Assembly (NCBI GenBank): GCA_046152925.1
Contig: JBJXFX010000014.1
Span: 1-49,179, forward strand
Reading direction: 5' to 3'
Length of the DNA: 49,179 nucleotides
Source of the DNA: CAMAUF01 sp046152925
Lineage (GTDB): Bacteria > Chloroflexota > Dehalococcoidia > Tepidiformales > Tepidiformaceae
Position numbers and translations under genes: made by a program. Positions 24,011 through 33,080 of this stretch are shown here, one piece after another. Numbering within the stretch: position 1 is the first letter of the stretch; each line of letters starts with the position of its first letter. Under the pieces are notes generated by a model, which searched no databases, had not been told where the DNA came from, and saw nothing but the letters and a program-made list of their open reading frames with translations.

Positions 24011-24895
24011 CTAACCGAACCTTCCGGTGATGTAATCCTCAGTCCGGGGGTCCCGAGGGTTGGTGAAGAGGTCCTGGGTCTTCCGGTACTCGATCAACTG
24101 CCCGGTGATCCGCTCGTCCGTCAGCATGAAGGCCGTGTAGTCGGAAACGCGGGCTGCCTGCTGCATGTTGTGCGTCACGATGATGATCGTGTAGTCCTTC
24201 ACGAGGTCCCGCATCAGGTCCTCGATCTTCAGCGTCGCGATCGGGTCCAGCGCCGAACACGGCTCGTCCATCAAGATCACGTCCGGCTCGTTGGCGAGCG
24301 CGCGCGCGATGCAAAGCCGCTGCTGCTGGCCACCCGAAAGCGCCAGGCCGCTCTTCTTCAGGTCGTCCTTCACCTCTTCCCAAAGCGCCGAGCTGCGCAG
24401 GCACCGCTCGACCAGTTGGTCCAGGTTGCCCCGGAAGCCGTTCACCTTCGCTCCGAACGCGACGTTGTCGCGAATCGACTTCGGGAACGGGTTCGGCTTC
24501 TGGAAGACCATCCCCACCCGCCGCCGCACCTCGACCGGGTCGATCCGGCTCCCATACATGTTGACGCCGCGGTAGTAGACCTCACCGTTGATCCGGACGT
24601 TCCCGATGAGGTCGTTCATCCGGTTCATGCACCGCAGCAGCGTGCTCTTCCCGCAGCCCGATGGTCCAATCAGCGCCGTCACCTTGTTCCGCGGGATCTT
24701 CAGCGACACCTTCGTCAGCGCCTGCTTCTGCCCGTAGAAGAGGTCGAGGTTGCGCACATCCATCGCCACCTCCTCCTCCGGCTCGACGATGACACCAGCG
24801 ACCGGAGCCGCCGCCGTGGCGGGCGTCAGGGCCGCGGCCCCGCCGCGGAAGCCCGTCTCACCGGGGCGCATATCAATTTGAGTCTCAATTGCCAT
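24011..24895 (-). CDS. pstB: Phosphate ABC transporter ATP-binding protein PstB
   Basis: PstB is the ATPase of the high-affinity phosphate importer. The 294-residue protein has Walker A G-P-S-G-C-G-K-S-T-L-L-R-C-M-N-R-M-N, V-F-Q-K-P-N-P-F-P-K-S-I, signature L-S-G-G-Q-Q-Q-R-L-C-I-A-R-A-L and Walker B V-I-L-M-D-E-P-C-S-A-L-D-P. A lead of about 45 residues, rich in Ala/Pro/Thr, is not part of the normal domain. Start ATG 24895 has GGAGGAA upstream. It lies 14 bases after pstA and before phoU in one operon. Confidence 0.97.
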   Translation of the reverse strand: MAIETQIDMRPGETGFRGGAAALTPATAAAPVAGVIVEPEEEVAMDVRNLDLFYGQKQALTKVSLKIPRNKVTALIGPSGCGKSTLLRCMNRMNDLIGNVRINGEVYYRGVNMYGSRIDPVEVRRRVGMVFQKPNPFPKSIRDNVAFGAKVNGFRGNLDQLVERCLRSSALWEEVKDDLKKSGLALSGGQQQRLCIARALANEPDVILMDEPCSALDPIATLKIEDLMRDLVKDYTIIIVTHNMQQAARVSDYTAFMLTDERITGQLIEYRKTQDLFTNPRDPRTEDYITGRFG

Positions 24896-24909
24896 CGTGT
24901 TCCTCCGGC

Positions 24910-25803
24910 TCAGAAGGTTTTGCGGAAACGTTCGCGGATGAGCACCGCGATCAGGTTCAAGGTGAGCACCCCGCCCATCAGGATGATGATCCCGGCGGCT
25001 GCGATGGCCCTGAAGTCCTCTTGCGGGCGGATGGTCCAGTTGTAAATCTGGATTGGCACGGTCGTGAAGTCTTCTAACAGGTTCGTGTTGTCAAAGGCGA
25101 TGAAGGCGAACGCGCCGATCATGATCAGCGCCGCCGTCTCGCCCGCTGCCCGGCTGATCGCCAAGATGACGCCCGTCATGATGCCGGGCAAGGCGTTCGG
25201 CAGCACGTGGAACCAGGTGGTCTGCCACTGCGTCGCGCCAAGCGCGAGCGAACCCTGGCGGATGCTCGGTGGCACCTGCCGGATCGCCTCAGAGCTCGCG
25301 ATGATCGTCATCGGCAGGATCATCAGCGTGAGCGTGAGGGCCCCGGCCAGGATGCTCGAGCCAAGCTCGAACAACCGCACGAACACCGCCAACCCAAGGA
25401 TGCCGTAGATGATCGACGGCACCCCGGCGAGGTTCGAGATGTTCAAGCGGACGATCGCGACGATCCGGGATTTCGGCGCGAACTCCTCAAGCCAGACCGC
25501 CGTCCCAACCGCCACCGGAATCGCCAGCACGATCGTCGTCCCCAGGATCCAGAGAGAACCGAGGATGGACGAGCGGAGGCCAGCCTGGTCCGCGAACCGC
25601 GACGGGTAACTTGTCAAAAAGTCCCAGGTGATCTTCGACCCGCCGGTACTGATGATGTCCCACGCGAGCACCGCGAGCACGAAGATGGCGAACGCCGTGG
25701 CACTGAAGAGGATCCAGCGCGACGTCCGGGAGACCGCCTGCCGGCGCGCGACCGCACCGGTGGCCTGGAGCGTGAACGGTTCTTGGACGGGCGTCGGTTT
25801 CAT
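24910..25803 (-). CDS. pstA: Phosphate ABC transporter permease PstA
   Basis: The 297-residue permease has six membrane segments and the ABC permease loop A-L-G-A-T-Q-W-Q-T-T-W-F-H-V-L-P-N-A-L-P with the following helix S-R-A-A-G-E-T-A-A-L. A cytosolic N-terminal tail (MKPTPVQEPFTLQATG) precedes the first segment. ATG 25803 overlaps the TAA of pstC (TAATG), so the genes are coupled. It forms the channel with PstC. Confidence 0.96.
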   Translation of the reverse strand: MKPTPVQEPFTLQATGAVARRQAVSRTSRWILFSATAFAIFVLAVLAWDIISTGGSKITWDFLTSYPSRFADQAGLRSSILGSLWILGTTIVLAIPVAVGTAVWLEEFAPKSRIVAIVRLNISNLAGVPSIIYGILGLAVFVRLFELGSSILAGALTLTLMILPMTIIASSEAIRQVPPSIRQGSLALGATQWQTTWFHVLPNALPGIMTGVILAISRAAGETAALIMIGAFAFIAFDNTNLLEDFTTVPIQIYNWTIRPQEDFRAIAAAGIIILMGGVLTLNLIAVLIRERFRKTF

Positions 25804-26759
25804 TATTCGTAGATCTCCCGGAAGCGGTTCACGATCAGCTGCGCGCCGATGTTCAGCAGCAGCGTCATGAGGAAGAGCATCGAGCCCACGGCGAAGATGG
25901 AGCTGTAGTCCACCGTCCCGCGCGCGGCGTCGCCCGTGCCGATTTGCAGCATGTACCCCGTCATCGTCTGCACGCTCGCCAGCGGGTCGAGGGTCAGGTT
26001 TGGCGTCGAACCGGCCGCAATGGCCACAATCATCGTCTCGCCCACGACTCGGGCCACCGCGAGCAGGATCGCCGCCAGGATGCCGCTCAGCGCCGCCGGG
26101 AACACGACCTTGATCGCCACCTCAAGCCGCGTCGCTCCGAGGCCGTACGCGGCTTCACGCAGGGCGCGCGGCACGTTCGACATAGCATCTTCCGACACCG
26201 AGGCGATGGTCGGCAGGATCATCACCGCCATTACCAGGCTGGCGCTCAGTGAGTTGAAAATCGGTACCCGGTCCTGCCCGAGCACCGGCCGGAGCAGGTC
26301 CTCGGTCACGAACGTGAGCGCGAAGAACGCGTACACCACAGTGGGGACGCCAGCCAGCGCTTCCAGGAGAGGCTTCAACGTCTTGCGAACACGCGGCGCC
26401 GCGTACTCGCTCAGGTAGATGGCGGCCGCCAGCCCCAAGGGCAGCGCGAACACCATCGACCAAACCACCACATTCAGCGTACCGAAAACCAGCTCCCAGA
26501 TGCCGAACTGGTCGAGGAGCTGGGGCGCCCATTCTCTGTCGCCGAAGAACTGCCCGACCGAAACGTCCTCAAAAAAGACGAACGTCTCTTCGAAGAGCGT
26601 GATCACGATCGCCACCGTCGTGACCAACGACACCGTCGCGCAGGCCACGAGCGAGAGCAGGATGAGCCGCTCGACAGGCCGCTTGAAGAAGCCGCCCTGC
26701 ATCGCGAGCTCTAACGCCTTCGCATCGTCGCCCGCGCCCCATGCGCCTTGCTGACTCAC
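25803..26759 (-). CDS. pstC: Phosphate ABC transporter permease PstC
   Basis: The 318-residue permease has six membrane segments; its EAA loop reads A-Y-G-L-G-A-T-R-L-E-V-A-I-K-V-V-F-P-A-A-L-S-G, and R-V-V-G-E-T-M-I follows. It pairs with PstA. Start GTG 26759 with AGGAG six to seven bases upstream (26771-26767); the neighbouring ATG 26761 is out of frame. A 217-base gap after pstS contains a strong hairpin (26890-26945) and a Pho-box-like site. Confidence 0.96.
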   Translation of the reverse strand: MSQQGAWGAGDDAKALELAMQGGFFKRPVERLILLSLVACATVSLVTTVAIVITLFEETFVFFEDVSVGQFFGDREWAPQLLDQFGIWELVFGTLNVVVWSMVFALPLGLAAAIYLSEYAAPRVRKTLKPLLEALAGVPTVVYAFFALTFVTEDLLRPVLGQDRVPIFNSLSASLVMAVMILPTIASVSEDAMSNVPRALREAAYGLGATRLEVAIKVVFPAALSGILAAILLAVARVVGETMIVAIAAGSTPNLTLDPLASVQTMTGYMLQIGTGDAARGTVDYSSIFAVGSMLFLMTLLLNIGAQLIVNRFREIYE

Positions 26760-26889
26760 ATGTCACTCCTCTAGGACTGGCGTTCCCTTGGTCTTGGGAC
26801 TGACCCGCACCGCGAGCGATTCGGCCGCGACCCACCTGAAGCCCTCAAGCTGCCCTGCGGGCGCCATCAGTGAGACCGCCATGAGCACC

Positions 26890-26945
26890 TCGGCCCACGC
26901 CCCCCTCCTCTCACTGCAACAAGAGCGAGGATGGGCGTGGGCCGA
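26890..26945 (-). promoter_or_regulatory. Long hairpin between pstS and pstC
   Basis: TCGGCCCACGCCC (26890-26902) pairs perfectly over 13 bp with 26933-26945. A T-tract is absent on either side, so a terminator is unlikely. On the minus strand the hairpin lies after pstS and can stabilise or process the pstS mRNA, giving more binding protein than permease. Confidence 0.6.
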
Positions 26946-26961
26946 TTAACGCGATGTTAAT
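26944..26961 (-). promoter_or_regulatory. Pho-box-like repeat before pstC
   Basis: On the minus strand, TTAACA and TTAATC are 11 bp apart (start to start), like PhoP-type direct repeats. The same bases form an inverted repeat (ATTAAC-n5-GTTAAT), so a dyad or hairpin role is also possible. Confidence 0.4.
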
Positions 26962-26976
26962 GGAGGCCGAAGCCTG

Positions 26977-28077
26977 CTACTTGATGTACTTGTCCACCTT
27001 CGCGGCCTCGACCTTCGCCTTGTCGTCCGCCACGTTCACGTACCCGACCTCAGGCACGAGCTTCTTCGCGTTGTCCAGGAAGAACTTCACGAAGCCCAGC
27101 ACCTGCGCCTTCTCCTTCAGGAGCGATTCGCGGGTGTAGATGAACAGCGGCCGGCTGAGCGGCGTGTAGGTGCCCTTGAGCGCCGTGTCGACGCTCGGGC
27201 CGACGCAGCCCTTGCCCTTGTCGTTGATTTCGAGTGCCTTCAGCTTCTTGCCTTCGTTCTGGAAGTAGGCGAAGCCGAAGTACGCGATGGCGTTCTTGTC
27301 GCCTTCAACGGCCCGCAGCAGGATGTTGTCGTCCTCGGACGAGGTCCCATCGCCCCGATGCTTCAGCGGCGGCGTCGCCGCCTTGCCACCGTAGCCGTCG
27401 ATGATCGCCTCGCGGAAGTAGTCGAAGGTCCCGGAGTCCGTCCCCGGATAGTAGAACTTGATGTCGTCGGCCGGCCAGCTCGGGTCGACCTCGTTCCACT
27501 TCTTGACGCCGCCGTTCTTGAACAGCATTTGCAGCTGCTCCGGCGTGATGCACTTCGCCCAGGTGTTCTGCGGGCTCACTGCTACGGTCAGGGCGTCGAC
27601 CGCGACGCTCAACTCAACGATGTCGTTGATGTTCGCGGCCGCGCAGGCGTCCTTTTCCTTCTGATTGATCGGCCGCGAGGCGTTCGAAACGTCGATCTCG
27701 CCGCGGCAGAACTTCTCGAAGCCGCCGCCCGTGCCAGAAAAGGCCACGTTCGCCTTCACGTTCTTCGCAGCCTTGCTGAACTCTTCTGCGACCGCTTCCG
27801 AAATCGGGAAGACCGTGGACGAGCCATCGCTCTTCACGTCGCCGCTCAGCTTGGTGTAGTCGATCTTGGCGACGGCGGGCGTCGCCGCGGCCGTCGTGCT
27901 CGTTGCGGCGGCCGTCGTTCCGGTCGCAGCCGCAGTCGTGGCCGCCGCAGTCGTGGCCGCTGGCGTTGCGTCGTCGTCGTCATCGTCTCCGCCGCAAGCG
28001 GCGATCGCCATCGGGGCGACCGCCAACGCGGCCAGCGCCAGCAACCAGCGCTTCCCTTTCAGGGTGTTTCGGGGCAT
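26977..28077 (-). CDS. pstS: Phosphate-binding lipoprotein PstS
   Basis: PstS captures phosphate outside the membrane for PstCAB. The 366-residue lipoprotein has Cys28 in A-I-A-A-C-G-G and a run D-D-D-D-D-D, then a Thr/Ala-rich linker (about 36-62). The mature domain contains D-G-S-S-T-V-F-P-I-S-E-A (phosphate binding), G-T-G-G-G-F-E-K-F and T-D-S-G-T-F-D-Y-F. Start ATG 28077 with GGAGGGACGGAG upstream; GTG 28116 is a poorer alternative. A Pho-box-like repeat lies 62 bases upstream. It is the first gene of the pst operon. Confidence 0.96.
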   Translation of the reverse strand: MPRNTLKGKRWLLALAALAVAPMAIAACGGDDDDDDATPAATTAAATTAAATGTTAAATSTTAAATPAVAKIDYTKLSGDVKSDGSSTVFPISEAVAEEFSKAAKNVKANVAFSGTGGGFEKFCRGEIDVSNASRPINQKEKDACAAANINDIVELSVAVDALTVAVSPQNTWAKCITPEQLQMLFKNGGVKKWNEVDPSWPADDIKFYYPGTDSGTFDYFREAIIDGYGGKAATPPLKHRGDGTSSEDDNILLRAVEGDKNAIAYFGFAYFQNEGKKLKALEINDKGKGCVGPSVDTALKGTYTPLSRPLFIYTRESLLKEKAQVLGFVKFFLDNAKKLVPEVGYVNVADDKAKVEAAKVDKYIK

Positions 28078-28138
28078 ATCTCCGTCCCTCCGTGTTCTGT
28101 TCACTGTCGTGTGCACAGTCCGAAGGGTGGGTAGACAC

Positions 28139-28157
28139 GTTTAAGGCCACATTAACG
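28139..28157 (-). promoter_or_regulatory. Pho-box-like repeat before pstS
   Basis: On the minus strand, TTAATG and TTAAAC are separated by five bases (11 bp from start to start), matching the direct-repeat format of PhoP binding sites. It lies between pstS and the divergent response regulator and could control both. Confidence 0.55.
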
Positions 28158-28290
28158 GGCGCTTTCCCAATTCCACCGTTTTACGCCGCGTTTGCCCAGA
28201 AGCCTCGACACGGTAACGCGGAGGCGCGAACCTCGAAGACGCCGGCGGTTTCGACGTACGGCCAACCCCGCCGGCGGACCCCGCGCGTTC

Positions 28291-28354
28291 GAGGGCTCCG
28301 GACTCCCTCCCCGATCCCGGCTCACCCGAGCCGGGTGGCGAGCCCGGAGCCCTC
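28291..28354 (+). promoter_or_regulatory. Nested hairpin before the response-regulator gene
   Basis: An outer 11-bp perfect stem (28291-28301 with 28344-28354) encloses an inner 8-bp perfect hairpin (28316-28323 with 28328-28335, loop ACCC). It ends 44 bases before the GTG start. No T-tract follows, so it may be a structured leader or protein-binding cruciform. The rest of the 28078-28398 gap holds the Pho-box-like site and a small dyad, ACTGT-n7-ACAGT, at 28103-28119. Confidence 0.5.
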
Positions 28355-28398
28355 GGCGCATACTGATCAGCAACGCCCGGTTCAATTACGAGGTGTGC

Positions 28399-29079
<681 letters not shown>

Positions 29080-29093
29080 CCGCCGGAGGCAGG

Positions 29094-30602
29094 ATGGGCA
29101 CGCTCCAGTTCCGGCTCTTTGTCACCTATCTCTTCATCATCGTCGTGACGCTCGGCCTCGCCGCGCTCAGCCTCTTTTTGCTGCTCGGCGGCTACCGGAA
29201 CTCCATCTCCTACACCAACCTCGAAGACGTTGGCGCCCTCTTGGACCGCCAGGCGCAATACGAAATCGAAAGCGCGCTTGGCGACGACGATGCGCCCGAG
29301 CCCGAAGGCAGCTACCTCCTCATCATCCTCCAGCAGTTCATCGGCAATGCGAAGACCGACGCCGAAGGCTCGACCGGCACCGCCGTCGGCATAATTGACC
29401 GCGAAAACCGCATCCTCGACGCCTCGGGGCGCTTCCCGCTCAAGGGCGCCGTCGTCGAGGACATCCCCCTCGCCCCAGACCAGCCGATACCCGGAGGCGG
29501 CCGCGAACCCGAGCGCTGCACCGTCCAGGTCCCCGGCGGGCCGCGCCTCCTCTGCGTCTCGGTCCGGATGAGCCCACGTGTCCTGGAGGCGTTTCCGGGC
29601 ACCGAGGCCTCGGCCCTCATCGTCGCCCAGCCGGCCGCCAGCTTGAACGAAGTGCTCAGCGCGCTCATGCCGCGGCTCGTCTTTTCGGGCCTGATCGGCG
29701 TTGCTGCCGCACTCGTGCTCGGCTTCCTCCTCAGTCAGAGCGTCGCCGCGCCCCTCCGCAACATCGCCCGCGCTGCCCGCAGCGTTGCCCGCGGGAACTA
29801 CCTCCAGCGCGTCCCCGCCACGGGCCCGCGCGAAGTGCGCGACCTCGCCGCGAACTTCAACCGCATGACCGAAGAGGTCCAGCGCTCACAGCAGCTCCTC
29901 CGCGACTTCCTCGCCAACATCTCCCACGAACTGAAAACGCCGCTCACCTCAATCCGCGGCTTCTCTCAGGCCATGGTCGACGGCACGGTCGACGACCGTC
30001 CCGGTGTGGAACGCTCCGCCCGGATCATCAACACCGAGTCCAACCGCGTCCTCCGCCTCGTCGAAGAGCTCCTCGACCTTTCCCGGATCGAAAGCGGTCA
30101 AGCCTCGATGCGCCAGGACGACGTGGGTATCTCCGAGCTTTTCGACCACGTCGCCGAGGTCTTTGCCCTTCGCGCGGAGGATACGGGGGTCAACCTCGTC
30201 GTCAGCGCCAACAACGGCGCCCGCATTCGCGGCGACTTCGACCGCCTCGAGCAAGTCCTCAACAACCTGCTCGACAACGCCTTCCGGCATACACCCTCGG
30301 GCGGCACCGTGCGGCTGGGCTCCGAGCCAGCAAGCGGCGGCGGCTTCCACCGCATCTCCGTCGCCGATAGCGGCGCCGGCATTACGCGCGACGACATCCC
30401 ACACCTCTTCGAGCGCTTCTACCGGGGCGTGGGCCGCTCCGGCAACGGCAAAGGCTACGGCCTTGGGCTCGCGATTACGCGAGAAATCATCCGCGCCCAC
30501 GGAGGGGACATTTGGGCCCAGAGCGAACCCGGCCGGGGCACGGTGTTCACCTTCACGCTGCCCAGTGCGGCCCCAACAGCTGGTCGAGCCTCCTCACGAT
30601 AA
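29094..30602 (+). CDS. Sensor histidine kinase, PhoR-like
   Basis: The 502-residue kinase has a membrane helix near the N-terminus (residues 9-31), an external sensor region, a second helix (about 191-213), HAMP (about 214-265), HisKA with His278 in N-I-S-H-E-L-K-T-P-L, and the ATPase domain (N-L-L-D-N-A-F-R-H-T, D-S-G-A-G-I, G-L-G-L-A-I). All kinase motifs are intact. It probably phosphorylates the upstream regulator. Start ATG 29094 has GCCGGAGGCAGG upstream. The last 50 bases overlap the convergent phosphotransferase gene. Confidence 0.93.
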   Translation: MGTLQFRLFVTYLFIIVVTLGLAALSLFLLLGGYRNSISYTNLEDVGALLDRQAQYEIESALGDDDAPEPEGSYLLIILQQFIGNAKTDAEGSTGTAVGIIDRENRILDASGRFPLKGAVVEDIPLAPDQPIPGGGREPERCTVQVPGGPRLLCVSVRMSPRVLEAFPGTEASALIVAQPAASLNEVLSALMPRLVFSGLIGVAAALVLGFLLSQSVAAPLRNIARAARSVARGNYLQRVPATGPREVRDLAANFNRMTEEVQRSQQLLRDFLANISHELKTPLTSIRGFSQAMVDGTVDDRPGVERSARIINTESNRVLRLVEELLDLSRIESGQASMRQDDVGISELFDHVAEVFALRAEDTGVNLVVSANNGARIRGDFDRLEQVLNNLLDNAFRHTPSGGTVRLGSEPASGGGFHRISVADSGAGITRDDIPHLFERFYRGVGRSGNGKGYGLGLAITREIIRAHGGDIWAQSEPGRGTVFTFTLPSAAPTAGRASSR

Positions 30603-31509
30603 ATCCCCCGCTCCAGAAGCCTCCGCCACCCCAGCCAGCCATGACGACCATCATCCGGAAGATGCCGAAGGCCGCGTAGTACTCCAAGTTATGCAGCGGC
30701 GTCCCGGTCACCGCCGCATGCGCCTCCGAAAGCACCGACCCGCCCTTGTCGTCTGCGTAGCCGCCGAAGATGTCCATCAGGGCCGAATAGAAGCCAAGGT
30801 CCGACCGCGGGTCGCCGAGCGCCGAGAGCTCCCAATCGACGACAGCCACGACGTCCGAGCCGCGAAACAGGTAGTTGCCGGCATTCGTGTCGCCGTGCGT
30901 CAGGCCCAAGCGCGCGTCCTTCGGCTCGTTCTTGACCAGGTATGCCTCCAGCAACTCGACGACCCGCTCCCCGCGGATGCCCATCCGTTCGCCCTTCACC
31001 CGCCAGAGCGCCAACTCCGACTGGATCGGCGAGGAGACATCCTCCGCGGGCAACAGGAAGTCGAGGCCGTGCCCACGCCAGTCGACCGCGTGGATCTTGG
31101 CCAAGGCGGCTGCCGCTGCCTGCACGCGCTTGCCCGTCGGGCCTTCGTGCCAAAAGAGCGGGGGCGTTTCACAGCGCAGCCGGTACATCGCATAGAACGG
31201 CACGCCGAGCACGTCGCCGGTCGGTTCGAACCAAGCGACGGGCGGCACCGGCACGTCGGTCTGCGCGAGCGCCCGCACGATCCGGTACTGCCGCCCGACA
31301 TCGTATGGCGCGAGGATCCCGCCGCGACGCTGCGGCCGCAGGACCAGAGGGATGTCGGACGCGACCCCGTCGCAAGTCACGCGGACGTCGACGCCGATCG
31401 TCTCGTTGCTCGCGCCCGCCGGCATCCCGCCGACCCGCACCACCTCCACCGCCGTCGCCGCTGGCAACTGCTCGCTGAGATACTTGGCGAAGGCCGCCCG
31501 CCAATCCAT
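30553..31509 (-). CDS. APH-family phosphotransferase, first of a pair
   Basis: The 318-residue protein has the aminoglycoside-phosphotransferase/protein-kinase-like fold: catalytic loop L-T-H-G-D-T-N-A-G-N and metal motif V-V-D-W-E-L-S-A-L-G-D-P. Substrate is not known; related genes often sit near acyl-CoA enzymes. Start ATG 31509 lies two bases after the stop of the next gene, so the two are coupled. The extended frame to 32133 is antisense to that gene. Confidence 0.85.
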   Translation of the reverse strand: MDWRAAFAKYLSEQLPAATAVEVVRVGGMPAGASNETIGVDVRVTCDGVASDIPLVLRPQRRGGILAPYDVGRQYRIVRALAQTDVPVPPVAWFEPTGDVLGVPFYAMYRLRCETPPLFWHEGPTGKRVQAAAAALAKIHAVDWRGHGLDFLLPAEDVSSPIQSELALWRVKGERMGIRGERVVELLEAYLVKNEPKDARLGLTHGDTNAGNYLFRGSDVVAVVDWELSALGDPRSDLGFYSALMDIFGGYADDKGGSVLSEAHAAVTGTPLHNLEYYAAFGIFRMMVVMAGWGGGGFWSGGFIVRRLDQLLGPHWAA

Positions 31510-31511
31510 GC

Positions 31512-32447
31512 CTACAGCTCCCCAATCGCGCGCCCGAGCAGCTCCACCAGGTGGTCCCACTCCCACCAAGGCTCGCTGCCGTTGAACGCACGCCACCCGT
31601 AGGTAATCACGCCGAGGTCTGCCAACCAGCGCGCGCGAAAGAACGCGAGCCCCTCGGCGGCCCCCCCGGCAGCCCGGTAGACCTGCGCGAACGGCTGCTG
31701 GTCGGCCGGGCCCCAGGGCGCGCCCTTCAGGTGGCTCAGCGCGATTAGTTGGCCAACGTCGGACCGCGGGTCGCTGATCCGCGCCTGCTCCCAATCCACG
31801 ACAGAGACCACTTGGCCGCCGCGAACGAGGTAGTTGAAGACGTTGATGTCGCCTTGGCAGAGCCCGAGCCGGCCGTCGTCCGGGACGGCTTCGGCGAGGC
31901 GCGCGAGGGCGTCCTTCAGCAGCGGCTCCCCAGCTGGGACAAACCTGGCGCGCCGTGCTTCGATCGCCGCCAGCTCCGCGAGGACGCCCGCAGCCGGCGT
32001 GGCGGGCACGCCGAGCCAGCCGAAACCCAGCTCTCGCCAGGGAAGCCCATGGAGCCGGGCGACCATGGCCGCGAAGGCCGGAAAGCTGGCTTCGCCCGGC
32101 GGCGCCTCGCCCATGTGCGGCGCATCCACGCATTCGAGAAGCACGAACGGCGCACCCAACCCCGCGGAGGCGTCACCCTGGGCGTACACCTTCGGCACGG
32201 GTACCTCGGAGGCCGCCAACCCCCGGAGGACGCGCGCCTCTCGCAGCACGTCGTAGGGCTCGAAAATGCCCCGCTCCCGCTGGACGCGCAGCACTGCCAT
32301 CTCCCAGGGCGCCCCCACCAACGCGACCCGGCACGTGAGATTGGAGGCGCCACCTGGATACACGAAGATGTCGCCCACCTGGGCCGTGGCCCCATACTGG
32401 CGGCGAAGCCATGCTTGGAGGTCGTCTGCGAGCCGTCCCGTGTCCAT
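31512..32447 (-). CDS. APH-family phosphotransferase, second of a pair
   Basis: The 311-residue protein shares the fold of the previous gene, with L-C-Q-G-D-I-N-V-F-N-Y and V-V-D-W-E-Q-A. The catalytic Asp is kept, but the preceding His of the usual H-G-D motif is Gln. This could alter activity or make it a regulatory partner. Start ATG 32447. It is upstream of the first phosphotransferase and divergent from the sigma-factor gene (gap 57 bases). Confidence 0.85.
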   Translation of the reverse strand: MDTGRLADDLQAWLRRQYGATAQVGDIFVYPGGASNLTCRVALVGAPWEMAVLRVQRERGIFEPYDVLREARVLRGLAASEVPVPKVYAQGDASAGLGAPFVLLECVDAPHMGEAPPGEASFPAFAAMVARLHGLPWRELGFGWLGVPATPAAGVLAELAAIEARRARFVPAGEPLLKDALARLAEAVPDDGRLGLCQGDINVFNYLVRGGQVVSVVDWEQARISDPRSDVGQLIALSHLKGAPWGPADQQPFAQVYRAAGGAAEGLAFFRARWLADLGVITYGWRAFNGSEPWWEWDHLVELLGRAIGEL

Positions 32448-32504
32448 TGGCCGAATTCTAACGATCTGTGATCGGCCGGTGCGAACTGTTCGTAGGTGGT
32501 AGCG

Positions 32505-33080
32505 ATGGATGACTTCCGGCTGACCGACGACATCGACCTGGTGGCATCGGTCGCTGCTGGCCGCGAACCCGCGCTCGCAGCCCTCTACGACCGTTACCAC
32601 CGGCAGTGTTTCTCGTTCGCGCTCCGCATCCTCTCGGTCGAAGGGGACGCCGAAGAAGCCGTGCAAGAGACCTTCGTCCGCCTCTGGCGCAGCGCCGGGC
32701 AATACGACCAGTCGAAAGCGTCGGTCGGCGGCTGGGTGCTCTCCATCACGCGCAACCTCTGCATCGACGAGCTTCGCCGCCGCCGCCGCCGTTCTCACGA
32801 GGTGCGCGAATCCGAGGACGCCCCCGAGCGCCCAGCCGCCGACCGCACCGACCTCGAAGCCGAACGTGCGATCATGGGCGAGCAAGTCCGCGCTGCGCTC
32901 AAATCACTGCCACCCGAACAACGCAGCGCCATCGAACTTGTCTACTTCCACGGGCTCACGAGCCAGGAAGTGGGCGAAGTCCTTGGGGTCCCTTCGCCAA
33001 CCGTCCGAAGCCGCTTGCGGCTTGGGCTGCTGAAACTCGCGGGTATCCTCCAACGGCAGGGGGTGACGTCACTTGAGTAA
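32505..33080 (+). CDS. ECF-type RNA polymerase sigma factor
   Basis: The 191-residue protein has sigma region 2 (L-A-A-L-Y-D-R-Y, D-A-E-E-A-V-Q-E-T-F-V-R-L-W, W-V-L-S-I-T-R-N) and region 4 (L-P-P-E-Q-R-S-A-I-E-L-V and G-L-T-S-Q-E-V). Start ATG 32505. It overlaps the next gene by 8 bases, which encodes its likely anti-sigma factor, a common pairing. Confidence 0.93.
   Translation: MDDFRLTDDIDLVASVAAGREPALAALYDRYHRQCFSFALRILSVEGDAEEAVQETFVRLWRSAGQYDQSKASVGGWVLSITRNLCIDELRRRRRRSHEVRESEDAPERPAADRTDLEAERAIMGEQVRAALKSLPPEQRSAIELVYFHGLTSQEVGEVLGVPSPTVRSRLRLGLLKLAGILQRQGVTSLE

Noticed and set aside
23192..25045. 617-residue plus-strand open frame opposite phoU and pstB
   Set aside because: It runs antisense through two well-identified genes and lacks a Shine-Dalgarno and domain motifs.
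30004..31602. 532-residue plus-strand open frame opposite the phosphotransferases
   Set aside because: It overlaps the kinase gene in another frame and is Arg/His-rich in a way typical of shadow frames.
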